Below are positions 1-8,533 of a stretch of 56,205 bases of DNA, one piece after another. Position 1 is the first letter of the stretch; each line of letters opens with the position of its first letter. Origin of the DNA: Muribaculaceae bacterium (GTDB taxonomy: Bacteria; Bacteroidota; Bacteroidia; Bacteroidales; Muribaculaceae); contig JAIDXM010000029.1 of NCBI GenBank assembly GCA_029058745.1, forward strand, positions 1-56,205. Reading direction: 5' to 3'. The translations under genes and the position numbers were made by a program. Below the pieces are notes generated by a model, which searched no databases, was not told the DNA's origin, and was given only the letters and a program-made list of their open reading frames with translations.

Positions 1-73
1 GCGGGATAGCTCAGTTGGTTAGAGCGTCGGATTCATAACCCGGAGGTCTCGAGTTCAATTCTCGATCCCGCTA
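1..73 (+). tRNA. tRNA with CAT anticodon (Met, or Ile2 if lysidinylated), lacks its first base
   Basis: The D arm, an anticodon loop with CAT at 34-36, a T arm with loop TTCAATT at 54-60 and a discriminator A at 73 are all visible. The 3' acceptor strand (66-72) is seven bases, but only six (1-6) of the 5' strand are in the window, so the first base lies just outside and the gene is cut by the window edge. An A·C opposition closes the anticodon loop (31 and 39). Elongator Met is the simplest call. Ile2 (modified CAU) cannot be excluded by eye. Initiator Met is less likely because T72 suggests a paired first base. Confidence 0.9.
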
Positions 74-77
74 CAGA

Positions 78-112
78 ATCGCAATCGATGTTATATCGGT
101 TGCGATTTTTTT
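78..112 (+). terminator. Rho-independent terminator after the tRNA
   Basis: A 12-bp stem (78-89 with 95-106, one G-T pair), a 5-nt loop and a T7 run follow directly. It ends the tRNA transcript. Confidence 0.85.
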
Positions 113-228
113 ATAGGTATATATAACAATTTTAACATTTGAAGTGTTAAATTCAAAAGGAGGGTCATCATCCCTGCAGAACGGGATGCCGGGCTTTCCT
201 TAATTGCAAATACGAACAGAATTGATTT

Positions 229-897
229 ATGGCAACGATGTATGAATTGATTATGGATCTTCCCCTCTTCAAAGGAGTCGGGAAAGACCATATATCCTTG
301 TTTCTTGAGAAAACCAATATAGGATTTCAGAATTATGAGTCCGGGGAACGGATTGTTGAAACCGGAGATGTCGTGCGCATGGTGCGTTTCATAATTTCAG
401 GAGAGGTTAGAATCATACATCGTCTTGAAGAGGCGTCCTTGACAGTGGAGGAGAGATGTGGATTCGGGAAAGTGCTTGGCGCCGACCGTCTTTTCGGAAT
501 GGAGACAGGCTATCCTTACGATGCAGTGGCAGTAGGAAAGACAAGTATTATGGAATTTAGTAAAGAGCAATATATTAATTTGTTGCATTCAGATAATATC
601 TATATGTTGAATTTTTTCAATTACTTGTCGCTCCGTGCCCAGCGTCCGGTGGACTGTCTGCGGCATTATTGCCATGGAGGTGTCGGGGCGCGTATAAAGG
701 AATTGATATGCGTCCTGACCGATCCCGGTGCAAAGGATATCGTTATCAGCGGAAGCAAGTATGCGCTTGGAGAGTTTTGCGGTACAATAGAGGAGGATGT
801 GCAAGAATGGAAGGAGGAAATCGTGGAATGCGGCGTTGCCGAATGTTGCGGCAATAAGGTGAGGATTCTATCTCGCCGTCGTTTCCTTGATTTGTGA
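229..897 (+). CDS. Crp/Fnr-family transcriptional regulator
   Basis: 222 aa, the usual length for the family. Residues about 10-120 read as a cyclic-nucleotide-binding-like beta roll (LPLFKGV start, then the GERIVETGD and SGEVRII strands). A long dimerisation helix follows around 120-150. The C-terminal 70 residues contain a helix-turn-helix with the pattern YALGEFCGTIEEDVQEW. I see no cysteine set of the Fnr iron-sulfur type near the N-terminus, so oxygen sensing through a cluster is unlikely; the effector is unknown. A second ATG lies three codons in (238). The next gene, an MFS permease, has its own promoter and a symmetric sequence around it, so it is a possible but unproven target. Confidence 0.85.
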   Translation: MATMYELIMDLPLFKGVGKDHISLFLEKTNIGFQNYESGERIVETGDVVRMVRFIISGEVRIIHRLEEASLTVEERCGFGKVLGADRLFGMETGYPYDAVAVGKTSIMEFSKEQYINLLHSDNIYMLNFFNYLSLRAQRPVDCLRHYCHGGVGARIKELICVLTDPGAKDIVISGSKYALGEFCGTIEEDVQEWKEEIVECGVAECCGNKVRILSRRRFLDL

Positions 898-926
898 TAC
901 ATTCTCATATGTGTCTGCCCATGAGT

Positions 927-1042
927 TTTTAGGTGAGACCCTTGATTGGATTTTAAGGAAAAAGTATTAAATTTGCAGGGGGAATAAATCCTCGACCGCA
1001 AGAATCTGATGTAATCGGATTCGCAAGAAAACTCACCTAAAA
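927..1042. repeat. 11-bp inverted repeat bracketing the promoter
   Basis: TTTTAGGTGAG at 927-937 is exactly complementary to CTCACCTAAAA at 1032-1042. The left arm is upstream of the -33 element and the right arm lies just before the start codon at 1051, so the arms are better explained as two protein-binding half-sites than as an RNA stem. Function unknown. Confidence 0.45.
946..975 (+). promoter_or_regulatory. Bacteroidetes-type promoter for the MFS/rsmE unit
   Basis: TTG at 946-948, 19 nt, then TAAATTTG at 968-975, matching the TTG/TAnnTTTG consensus. The expected transcript start is near 982, leaving a leader of about 70 nt. A hairpin at 1002-1022 (9-bp stem, one G-T pair) sits inside that leader. 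Confidence 0.7.
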
Positions 1043-1050
1043 TCTAAAAG

Positions 1051-2406
1051 ATGTCATCGCAAATGTCACTCAAGGTTCGCCTTGCGATTCTAAATTTCCT
1101 TGAATTTGCAGTGTGGGGTTCATATCTGACCTCGCTTGGCAATTTTCTGTTTAAAAATGGTCTCGGCGACCAGATAGGATGGTTTTACGCCATGCAGGGT
1201 ATCGTGTCGCTATTTATGCCGTCGGTGATAGGCATCTTGGCCGACCGATGGATTCAGGCCCAAAGGATGCTCAGTCTGTGCCACCTTATGGCGGGACTAT
1301 TCATGGCATTGGCGGGATTTTACTGTATGTCGGCCGAGATTCTGGAGTTTGCTCCACTGTTTGCCCTCTATTCAGTATCGGTGGCGTTCTTTATGCCCAC
1401 AATAGGCCTGAACAATTCCGTGGCATTCAATGCCCTGACGCAGGCCGGCCTTGACACAGTGAAGGATTTCCCTCCGATAAGGATTTTCGGGACTATAGGA
1501 TTCATATGTGCCATGCTTTTCGTGAACTTTGTGGGTCCGGAAGGGGCCACATTCCAGACATCCTACATGCAGTTGTTCGTGTGTGCTGCGTTAAGCATGA
1601 TAATGATGATTTATGCGCTGTCGATGCCGAAGTGTCCTGTCAGCAAGGGAGCCTCTTCCGGCAGTTTGAGCGACCGTCTCGGATTAAAGGCATTTTCACT
1701 GTTCAAGCAGCGAAAGATGGCGGTGTTTTTCCTTTTCAGCATGATGCTTGGCGTATCATTGCAGATTACAAATGGTTATGCCAATCCCTATATCACGTTT
1801 TTCAAGGAGATACCGGAATATGCCGGCACCTGGGCCGCGAAGAACGCGAACGCGCTGATATCGTTGTCGCAGATAAGCGAGACATTGTGCATCCTGCTCA
1901 TCCCGTTCTGTTTGAAAAGATTCGGGATAAAGGGTGTTATGCTAATGTCGATGATTGCCTGGGTGTTGAGATTCGGATTTTTCGGGATGGGCAACACGAG
2001 CGACGGGCTTTGGCTGATGATACTCTCATGTATAGTTTATGGCATAGCCTTTGATTTCTTCAATGTCAGTGGAGGACTATATGTTGACAAAGAGACCGAC
2101 CCTTCAATGCGAAGCAGCGCGCAGGGTCTGTTCATGATTATGACCAACGGGCTTGGAGCCACGGTGGGGACCCTTTCGGCAATGTGGGTTGTCAACCATT
2201 ATGTTGTCGCGTCAGATCCTGTGGAACTTCAGCTTGAAGGGTGGAGGACATCGTGGTATATTTTCGCGGCATACGCTTTGGCAGTTGCGGTGTTGTTCTG
2301 GATTGCATTCAGCGACAAGAGGAGTGACGGCAAGGGCATAGATGCCGAGTCTATAGCTGATGCGGAAAGCGTTGATGGAGGGGGCATGACAATAGAGAAG
2401 ATATGA
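1051..2406 (+). CDS. MFS permease, nucleoside:H+ symporter (NupG/XapB type)
   Basis: 451 aa with about twelve hydrophobic segments. The N-terminus (KVRLAILNFLEFAVWGSYL) and the GILADRW loop after the second helix are typical of the NupG/XapB nucleoside:proton symporters. It would import nucleosides across the inner membrane. A cytoplasmic loop of about 20 polar residues separates the two six-helix halves, and the C-terminal tail (residues about 425-451) is acidic and soluble. The stop codon overlaps the start of rsmE (ATGA), so the two are co-transcribed. A purine nucleoside phosphorylase further along the window (38.7 kb) could use the imported substrate. The substrate is inferred from family resemblance only. 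Confidence 0.82.
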   Translation: MSSQMSLKVRLAILNFLEFAVWGSYLTSLGNFLFKNGLGDQIGWFYAMQGIVSLFMPSVIGILADRWIQAQRMLSLCHLMAGLFMALAGFYCMSAEILEFAPLFALYSVSVAFFMPTIGLNNSVAFNALTQAGLDTVKDFPPIRIFGTIGFICAMLFVNFVGPEGATFQTSYMQLFVCAALSMIMMIYALSMPKCPVSKGASSGSLSDRLGLKAFSLFKQRKMAVFFLFSMMLGVSLQITNGYANPYITFFKEIPEYAGTWAAKNANALISLSQISETLCILLIPFCLKRFGIKGVMLMSMIAWVLRFGFFGMGNTSDGLWLMILSCIVYGIAFDFFNVSGGLYVDKETDPSMRSSAQGLFMIMTNGLGATVGTLSAMWVVNHYVVASDPVELQLEGWRTSWYIFAAYALAVAVLFWIAFSDKRSDGKGIDAESIADAESVDGGGMTIEKI

Positions 2407-3119
2407 TACAGTTTTATGCGCCTGACATAGAGGAAACCGGAGTGTTGCCGGAGTCGGAGTCCGGCCATTGTTGCCGGGTGCTCAGGATGAGAGAGGGCGA
2501 CGAGGTGTATGTCGTGGATGGCAAAGGGAAACGTTTCCGTGGCGTTATTGTGGAAGCTCATCCCAAACGGACAGCCGTTGAACTTGTCTCCACGGAGATT
2601 CTTCCGAATCATTGGGATGCGGAGATAACGCTTGCGGTGGCGCCGACAAAGCATTCCGACCGTATGGAATGGCTGCTTGAGAAGATTGTCGAGATTGGCA
2701 TCGACAGGGTGGTGTTGCTGAAATGCCGAAGAAGCGAAAGGAAGACTATGAAGGTGGAGCGTCTTGAGAAGGTTATGGTCTCTGCCATGAAGCAAAGTCT
2801 TAAAGGGGTATTGCCGGAGATTGAGGAAGTGTCCGATTTCAGGGGATTCGTGGATTCGGTGGACGATGGCATACAGAAGTTTTTCGGATATTGCGACGAT
2901 TCGTACCCCCGGAATGAGTTTGTGGCCTGTTGCGAGGCAGGAAAGCCAGTTGTGATAATGATTGGCCCGGAAGGAGATTTCTCTCCAGACGAGGTGGAAT
3001 ATGCCGTTTCGAAAGGTTTTCTGCCGGTCACGTTCGGCAAGAGTCGGCTTCGTACAGAGACGGCGGCTCTTTATGGAGTGGCGGCTGTGCATATACTCAA
3101 TCAGATGAATGTCAGATAA
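2403..3119 (+). CDS. rsmE: 16S rRNA m3U1498 methyltransferase RsmE
   Basis: 238 aa, normal for the family. The protein has a PUA-like N-terminal part (HCCRVLRMREGDEV) and a C-terminal SPOUT knot. GPEG is at residues 188-191 and LRTETA at 216-221; both form the SAM-binding trefoil knot. It methylates N3 of U1498 in 16S rRNA, a decoding-centre residue. The commonly seen GPEGGF is GPEGDF here, a mild variation. It begins inside the last codons of the upstream permease (4-nt overlap), which indicates translational coupling rather than related function. Confidence 0.93.
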   Translation: MIQFYAPDIEETGVLPESESGHCCRVLRMREGDEVYVVDGKGKRFRGVIVEAHPKRTAVELVSTEILPNHWDAEITLAVAPTKHSDRMEWLLEKIVEIGIDRVVLLKCRRSERKTMKVERLEKVMVSAMKQSLKGVLPEIEEVSDFRGFVDSVDDGIQKFFGYCDDSYPRNEFVACCEAGKPVVIMIGPEGDFSPDEVEYAVSKGFLPVTFGKSRLRTETAALYGVAAVHILNQMNVR

Positions 3120-3149
3120 GGAATATTCTAAATAAAATACAGAAGATTG

Positions 3150-3977
3150 ATGGCTATTGATGTGAGACAGTATCTTAGCTCCGGAGATGCGTTTTTTCTA
3201 TTTGCGGGGCCTTGTGTTATAGAAGGGGAGGAGATGGCTCTCGACATCGCGGGGCATATGGTGGAACTGACAACCCGTCTCGGCATCCCATATGTGTTCA
3301 AGGGGAGCTATCGTAAGGCAAACCGGAGCCGCATAGATTCTTTCACCGGAATTGGAGATGAGAAAGCCCTGAAGATTCTTCGTAAGGTGAGGGAGACTTT
3401 CGGGATACCGGTGGTTACCGACATCCATCTTCCGGAGGAGGCCGCAATCGCGGCGCAATATGTTGATGTGCTTCAGATACCGGCGTTCCTATGTCGGCAG
3501 ACAGACTTGCTTGTGGCTGCGGCAAAGACCGGGAAGTTCGTGAATGTCAAGAAGGGTCAGTTCCTGTCGCCACAGGCCATGAGGCATGCTGTGGATAAAA
3601 TACGCGAGGCAGGCAACAGTGCGGTGTCAGTCACAGAGCGAGGCACGACATTCGGGTATCAGGATTTGATGGTGGATATGCGTGCGTTTCCGGAGATGAA
3701 AGAGGCGTGTGGATGTCCGGTGATAATAGACGCCACGCACTCGCTACAGCAACCTAATCAGACTTCCGGTGTGACGGGAGGTCTTCCGGGTCTCATATCC
3801 ACAATAGCGATGTCTTCATTGGCCGCAGGTGCCGACGGGGTGTTTATGGAGACTCATAGAAATCCGGCGGAGGCAAAGAGCGATGGCGCCAATATGTTGC
3901 CTCTTTCCCGCATGGAAGAGCTGTTGGAGAAGCTATGTATCATGAGGCGTGCATATGTGGAGGCCTCGAGACGCTGA
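3150..3977 (+). CDS. kdsA: 3-deoxy-8-phosphooctulonate synthase (KDO8P synthase)
   Basis: 275 aa from the ATG at 3150 (a TTG codon sits directly before it). It condenses phosphoenolpyruvate with arabinose 5-phosphate to make KDO8P, the first committed step of Kdo synthesis for lipopolysaccharide. Visible motifs are AGPCVIEG near the N-terminus, KANRSR, TDIH, NVKKGQFLSP, ERGTTFGY and DATHSLQQPN. The cysteine in AGPCVIEG (residue 22) is the metal ligand of the class II, metal-dependent enzymes; the E. coli-type enzyme has Asn there. It lies 30 nt after rsmE, probably in the same transcript. kdsB is elsewhere in the window (15.5 kb). Confidence 0.94.
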   Translation: MAIDVRQYLSSGDAFFLFAGPCVIEGEEMALDIAGHMVELTTRLGIPYVFKGSYRKANRSRIDSFTGIGDEKALKILRKVRETFGIPVVTDIHLPEEAAIAAQYVDVLQIPAFLCRQTDLLVAAAKTGKFVNVKKGQFLSPQAMRHAVDKIREAGNSAVSVTERGTTFGYQDLMVDMRAFPEMKEACGCPVIIDATHSLQQPNQTSGVTGGLPGLISTIAMSSLAAGADGVFMETHRNPAEAKSDGANMLPLSRMEELLEKLCIMRRAYVEASRR

Positions 3978-3995
3978 TGTTGTCGCGTGAAGCGT

Positions 3996-4055
3996 CGGAC
4001 AGATAATATAATCAGCGCGGTGCATATGCACCGCGCTGATTATATTATCTGTCCG
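3996..4055. terminator. 60-nt perfect palindrome, probable bidirectional terminator
   Basis: Bases 3996-4025 are the exact reverse complement of 4026-4055, with no unpaired loop in the DNA and the centre at TGCAT|ATGCA. It lies between the convergent kdsA and M23 peptidase genes, so a shared terminator is the plain reading. There is no long T run immediately after the stem on either strand, which is unusual for a simple intrinsic terminator. Confidence 0.75.
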
Positions 4056-4074
4056 TGATATCTGTCTATTTGGG

Positions 4075-5013
4075 TTATTTAAGTTTAAGCACTTGCCCCA
4101 CTTTAATCATATCAGAATTTGACATGCCGTTGATTTTGCGTAGAGACGTGGCCGACAGTCCATATGACTTGGCGATAGAGGCAAGAGTGTCACCTTTCTT
4201 GACAGTGTAGCTTTCAGCCTCGGAATCAGCGGCACGGTAGGGGTTCTCACCACTGTTCGCATAGTGTCCGGCCGGGGCATAGTTCCTGGCCTTGGTGTAT
4301 GTCTTTTTGTCGAACAGGTATGTGTCGGTGTGGGTTGTCTGGTTGGCGAAATCAAAGATTGCTGCGGGGTTAATTGCATATCCCATGAATCTGGTTTCGA
4401 AATGAAGGTGAGGGCCGGTGCTTCTGCCGGTGCTGCCACCTAATCCTATGGGGTCGCCCGCTTTCACCACATCATCAGCCTTGACGAGAGATTTGTTGAG
4501 ATGCCCATACACAGTCTCAAGACCATTTGGATGGCGCAGTATTATATAGTTGCCGAATCCTCTTGCCTGATAGCTTGTGAGCCTGACCTTGCCGTCGAAT
4601 GCGGCATATATTGTGTCGTTGCTTTTGATGTGAAGGTCAATCCCTTTGTGCATTCTGCCGAATTTTGCACGGTATCCGTAGTTTGAATTCACTTTCCCCG
4701 GCACGGGCATGAAATATCCGGTCACGTCGATAAGCTTAGTGTCAGGCACATCAGCCTCTTTAAAAGGGTTGACAGCCTTGCTGTTCCATCCTTCCGTAAA
4801 GATATCAGGTTCCGGTTCGATGTCATCGATTAGGTCAATGAAAGTGTTTTTCTCCACCAGCCGAATCTGGTCTTTGCTTTTAGCCTGATTTGCGAGGAGT
4901 TGCTTGTGTGCGTCTGAGTGAGGAGATTTCGTTTTGATTGTCTGTGCGCTTAATCCGGATGCCGCCATAGCTGCGAGGATTGTCAGCGCTGCTATTTTCT
5001 TGGTAAAATTCAT
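4075..5013 (-). CDS. Secreted M23 metallopeptidase with C-terminal LysM
   Basis: 312 aa. A signal peptide covers residues 1-23 (ending SGLSAQ). A linker follows, then a peptidase M23 (LytM-type) domain at about 95-225 with zinc-ligand motifs HKGID (His122, Asp126) and HLHF (202-205). A LysM peptidoglycan-binding module occupies 269-312. It is expected to cut peptide cross-links in the periplasmic peptidoglycan, or to act as an amidase activator. Both zinc motifs are intact, which favours an active enzyme. It lies 37 nt downstream of ndk on the same strand and may be read through from it. Confidence 0.92.
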   Translation of the reverse strand: MNFTKKIAALTILAAMAASGLSAQTIKTKSPHSDAHKQLLANQAKSKDQIRLVEKNTFIDLIDDIEPEPDIFTEGWNSKAVNPFKEADVPDTKLIDVTGYFMPVPGKVNSNYGYRAKFGRMHKGIDLHIKSNDTIYAAFDGKVRLTSYQARGFGNYIILRHPNGLETVYGHLNKSLVKADDVVKAGDPIGLGGSTGRSTGPHLHFETRFMGYAINPAAIFDFANQTTHTDTYLFDKKTYTKARNYAPAGHYANSGENPYRAADSEAESYTVKKGDTLASIAKSYGLSATSLRKINGMSNSDMIKVGQVLKLK

Positions 5014-5050
5014 TTCTCTTGAGTTTTAGAAGAGAGGAGATGTCTGGTTT

Positions 5051-5518
5051 TTAAGGGTTAAGTTCGTCGTTTGCGTAAAGGAAAGATAAGTCGGAAGGAA
5101 CGTAGTCGGTGAGCTCCTCAGGCTTGAAGAACCTGTTGATTTCAATAATAGCGTTTTCCGGGGAGTCGGAGGCATGCACGATATTTGCTTGCCCACTCAT
5201 GCACAGGTCGCCACGGAGAGTGCCTGGAGCGGCTTTTCTGCCGTTTGTGGCTCCAACCATTGTGCGGAACACGCTTACAATGTCAATCCCCTTCAGCACC
5301 ATGCAAATCACCGGAGTGGCCATCATGGATGCGCACAAATCGGGGAAGAACGGTTTATCGACAAGGTGTGCGTAATGCTCTCGAAGAATCTTTTCATCAA
5401 GCTGCATCATTTTCATCGCGGTAATGATTATCCCGCGTTTCTCAATCCTGCCGATCACCTCTCCAATCAGTCCGCGGAGCACGCATGAGGGCTTGAGGAT
5501 GACTAATGTCTGTTCCAT
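5051..5518 (-). CDS. ndk: Nucleoside diphosphate kinase
   Basis: 155 aa. It transfers the gamma phosphate of ATP to nucleoside diphosphates through a phosphohistidine. The N-terminal TLVILKP and the active-site segment NIVHASDS, with catalytic His115, are present. The protein is about 10-15 residues longer than E. coli Ndk, mainly through a C-terminal extension with the conserved-looking tail FLYANDELNP, as in other Bacteroidetes and eukaryote-like Ndks. A -7 box lies 42-49 nt upstream. The M23 peptidase follows in the same direction. Confidence 0.95.
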   Translation of the reverse strand: MEQTLVILKPSCVLRGLIGEVIGRIEKRGIIITAMKMMQLDEKILREHYAHLVDKPFFPDLCASMMATPVICMVLKGIDIVSVFRTMVGATNGRKAAPGTLRGDLCMSGQANIVHASDSPENAIIEINRFFKPEELTDYVPSDLSFLYANDELNP

Positions 5519-5559
5519 AATTCCTTAAAACTTTTTAAGATTTCTCTTTCCTGTTTGTT

Positions 5560-5567
5560 CAAAGTTA
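5560..5567 (-). promoter_or_regulatory. -7 box upstream of ndk
   Basis: On the minus strand the sequence reads TAACTTTG, matching TAnnTTTG. I find no TTG at the expected 19-20 nt spacing, so only the -7 element is supported. Confidence 0.5.
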
Positions 5568-5967
5568 CAATTTACTTGACTTGATTCCTAATATTTTCAA
5601 GTTATTTTTTGTGAACAGAAATGACGAATTGACAATGAGTCTTTGTAATTAATTGAATATGTGGATGATAGATTATAAATATGTTTTACAACATATTTTT
5701 TAGTCCACTGCACATCGGGGTGTGAGATGTGCAAAAACAGAGATTTTTAAGTGTGAAAATTTGTTAATGTAAAATTAATGGCGGGATTATCAGGTTTTTA
5801 TGGAGTTGATGAAAACGTGGTGTCTTTGGCATTTACATACTTAACATTTCAAAATAATTGAACTTATCCTGATTTGGATTGTACTTGAAATATAGTTGTG
5901 ATTATCTTGTCAGCATTTCTGATTGAAGTGTCATCACTCACTATAAACCGTATAAATCTGAGATAAT
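5568..5967. other. AT-rich intergenic region between divergent ndk and mscS genes
   Basis: About 400 nt without a convincing gene. It holds a short hairpin at 5709-5733 (8-bp stem TGCACATC/GATGTGCA followed by A-rich sequence). A near-match -7 element (TATAGTTG, 5891-5898) might serve the downstream channel gene. A 27-codon reading frame at 5778-5861 shows no coding signal. Nothing else is recognisable. Confidence 0.5.
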
Positions 5968-7488
5968 ATGATTCCACACTCTAATTCGATTAGCAAGGCG
6001 CTTGATACGGTGCCGACCGTTGAACTCTCCACCCACACACAGGAGGAGACTTATGCGATAGCCCGGTTGCTGATGGATGCCGACCGGTTTTTGTTGTCGT
6101 TGATAGGGCAGGAAAACAATCAGACCCTGTTCAGTTTCGTCTATACAGTACTTGTGTTCCTTCTGGCCATAGCGGTGGGGTATGTGGTCCAGAAGATAGT
6201 TGTGGCCATAGTCTATAAGATTGGGGAGCACTTCCATAATGATTTGTATGAAGGATTGCTCGACGCCCATTTCTTCACCAAGACATCACGTATCATCCCG
6301 CCGATAGTGTTCCTGATACTGATACAGTTCACTCTCACTTCAAGGGCCACACTGTCGTCGTGGCTGTCAAGACTGTCGTATATATGGATGTCTTTTGTGA
6401 TAGCCTACTCGGTGTGCATATTGTTTGAGGTGATATGGCGTCATATAGATGAGCGCGCGAATAAGAAGAAGCTTCCGTTGCGAGGACTTGTCCAGGTTGC
6501 CAAAGGGATAGTGTGGATTATATGTGCTGTGGTTATCGTAGCGGTGTTGTTCGACAAATCTCCGGGGGCGTTGCTCACGGGATTAGGCGCGTTCGCCACG
6601 GTTCTTATGTTGATATTCAAAGACAGCATACTCGGTATAGTGGCAGGAGTCCAGCTATCCGAGAATGACTCGCTTCATGTCGGCGACTGGATAAAGGTGC
6701 ATGGCACAGATGCCAACGGAACCGTGATGGAGGTCTCACTCAATCAGGTGAAAATACGTAACTGGGACAAGACAATCACTACAGTTCCTCCGTATAATCT
6801 TATCAGCGGGAGTTTCACCAACTACAGGACTATGCAGGAGAGCAATACACGCCGCATCCAGCGGTCTTATATGATTGACGCAGACAGTGTAGTTCCGGCC
6901 GATGAGAAACTTCTTGAGGAATTTTCCTCGCTGCCGCTTCTGAAGGACTGGATCGCAAAGAAGATAGAGCAGCGTGATAAGGGGATGGAGTGTGACGCGA
7001 ATAACCCGGATGGCCTTGTAGATGGCTCTATAGAGAGCAATCTTGGAGTGTTCCGGGCCTATCTGAAACTCTGGCTCGATGCAAATCCGAATATCGACAA
7101 GAAGGGAGATATCAGCTTCTGTTTCGTCACTACACTTCCGCAGACGGCAAACGGGATACCGTTGCAGGTGTATTGTTTCACCACCACCTCGGCATGGATT
7201 CAGTATGAGTCGATAATGGCATCGATATTCGAGCATATCGCCGTTATGATGTATAAGTTTCATCTCTATACCTACGAGAGCGCTTCCGGGCGAGACACAC
7301 TCATGGACGGGTGGCTCAGTCCAGGGAAGAACCCCGATGTGCTCTTCGGGATGCCATATCCCTTCTTCAACGACTCCGGCACTCCTGATAATCCTGGTTA
7401 TCCGGTGCCACCGTCCCGCAGTCCCCAGCCATCTGCAATGGCTCCGGCCCAGCCGTCTGGAAACGCCACGGGCGTGAAACAGGATTGA
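5968..7488 (+). CDS. MscS-family mechanosensitive channel, YbdG/MscM-like
   Basis: 506 aa inner-membrane protein with about five hydrophobic segments between residues 55 and 235. The pore-lining helix region GALLTGLGAFATVLMLIFK and the following MscS beta domain (VGDWIKV, GTVMEVSLNQVKIRNWD, residues about 225-290) are clear. The organisation matches E. coli YbdG, the miniconductance channel that releases solutes under osmotic downshock. A YbdG-type cytoplasmic insertion follows. The last 40 residues are rich in Pro, Ser and Ala, a low-complexity tail not needed for the fold. It stands alone between a long AT-rich region and a terminator. Confidence 0.88.
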   Translation: MIPHSNSISKALDTVPTVELSTHTQEETYAIARLLMDADRFLLSLIGQENNQTLFSFVYTVLVFLLAIAVGYVVQKIVVAIVYKIGEHFHNDLYEGLLDAHFFTKTSRIIPPIVFLILIQFTLTSRATLSSWLSRLSYIWMSFVIAYSVCILFEVIWRHIDERANKKKLPLRGLVQVAKGIVWIICAVVIVAVLFDKSPGALLTGLGAFATVLMLIFKDSILGIVAGVQLSENDSLHVGDWIKVHGTDANGTVMEVSLNQVKIRNWDKTITTVPPYNLISGSFTNYRTMQESNTRRIQRSYMIDADSVVPADEKLLEEFSSLPLLKDWIAKKIEQRDKGMECDANNPDGLVDGSIESNLGVFRAYLKLWLDANPNIDKKGDISFCFVTTLPQTANGIPLQVYCFTTTSAWIQYESIMASIFEHIAVMMYKFHLYTYESASGRDTLMDGWLSPGKNPDVLFGMPYPFFNDSGTPDNPGYPVPPSRSPQPSAMAPAQPSGNATGVKQD

Positions 7489-7509
7489 TTTCCGCCATAA
7501 GGATAGATA

Positions 7510-7555
7510 AAAAATCACACGCACCATCCGACGGGGGATGATGCGTGTGATTTTT
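7510..7555. terminator. Bidirectional terminator
   Basis: A 20-bp stem (7510-7529 with 7536-7555, one mismatch or wobble pair) has A5 at the left and T5 at the right. It serves the convergent mscS-like gene (+) and TraB/GumN gene (-). Confidence 0.9.
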
Positions 7556-7566
7556 CAGATAGGCTG

Positions 7567-8448
7567 TTATTTTACCGGAGTCACCTTGTATCCGAGTTTT
7601 CGTAAGCCCTCGATTATGCCTTTGTCGCCGGCGAGGTGTAGGGCTCCGACTGCCACGAATGTCGGACCGTCATTGAAGATGGCCGGAAGTTTTGTTAGCC
7701 AGTCGGCGTTTCTCTTGTCGAGGAGAGCAATCATGAATTCCGGATGTTCATCGTCTTCTTCGGAGAGTTTAAGCATTTTGTCAAGATCCTGGGCGTTGTA
7801 TGCCTCGGTTAGGGATTTCGTGTTTTCCAAAGCCTTCGAAGGGTCTTTCAGGAGTTCAACCAGGGCATCTGCCTGGAATGATATGGGAGTGGTGTCGAAA
7901 AGCACTGTGGCCTGGTGTTCGACGGTTTCAAGCGGGATAACCTTTTTTCCGGCATTTTTCCCTTGAATCTGGAACCATGAATCGAGTTGTTCAGCGGGAT
8001 TGAATCCTGGCATCTCCTGCTGGGCCATGGAAGCGGCCACCATTGTTGTGATGGCCATCGGTTTCAGCATGTCGAGCATTTTGAGTTCCATGCCCTGCAT
8101 CGGCGCCCATTTCTTGAATTCCTCGTTTATGACAGAGAAGTCTTCCGGAGCAATAACCTTGGAGAGTGTGCTGTCGGCGGGAGCCATCATATGAGGTTGC
8201 ATGGCCTGTGCGAGGGCCATCTGGTCTTGAGTCATGTCAATCTCCCCCACAATCTGGGAGGCTTCGTTGTAGGGATCTTTTGCCCCGAATTTCTCAATTA
8301 CTGAAATTGGTGCAAGATGATGGGTGCCAAATACATAGGATGGTGTCTTCAGGCCATTGCCTTCAACTTTGAAAAGGACCTGTGCGGAAAGCGGCAGGGA
8401 AACTGTCATCGTTACAACTACTGCCACTACTGATTTGAAAAAGTTCAT
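7567..8448 (-). CDS. Secreted TraB/GumN family protein
   Basis: 293 aa with a signal peptide (residues 1-22, ending PLSAQ). The family hallmarks are both present: GTHH at residues 41-44, and a C-terminal GALHLAGDKG...LGYKV segment (268-293). TraB/GumN proteins are related to the Tiki/EreA/PrgY fold and are suspected metalloproteases, but the activity of bacterial members is mostly untested. The mature protein would be periplasmic or outer-membrane associated. It is a single-gene unit, divergent from the HU pair; no further functional hint comes from context. Confidence 0.85.
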   Translation of the reverse strand: MNFFKSVVAVVVTMTVSLPLSAQVLFKVEGNGLKTPSYVFGTHHLAPISVIEKFGAKDPYNEASQIVGEIDMTQDQMALAQAMQPHMMAPADSTLSKVIAPEDFSVINEEFKKWAPMQGMELKMLDMLKPMAITTMVAASMAQQEMPGFNPAEQLDSWFQIQGKNAGKKVIPLETVEHQATVLFDTTPISFQADALVELLKDPSKALENTKSLTEAYNAQDLDKMLKLSEEDDEHPEFMIALLDKRNADWLTKLPAIFNDGPTFVAVGALHLAGDKGIIEGLRKLGYKVTPVK

Positions 8449-8533
8449 ATCAAAAAAAGTTTGTTGTTTATATATAAGAGACGTTGAAATCTGTGAAAAG
8501 TTTTGTATAGGTTAAAAAAAATCGCGGTGGCGA

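Noticed and set aside
1..112. tRNA at window edge as an integrative-element attachment site
   Set aside because: No integrase, direct repeat of the tRNA 3' end or foreign gene block follows.
2229..3092. 287-residue minus-strand frame opposite rsmE
   Set aside because: Out-of-frame shadow with atypical composition; rsmE motifs are intact on the plus strand.
5778..5861. 27-codon reading frame in the ndk-mscS gap
   Set aside because: No ribosome-binding site, no family resemblance, AT-rich codons, no conserved context.
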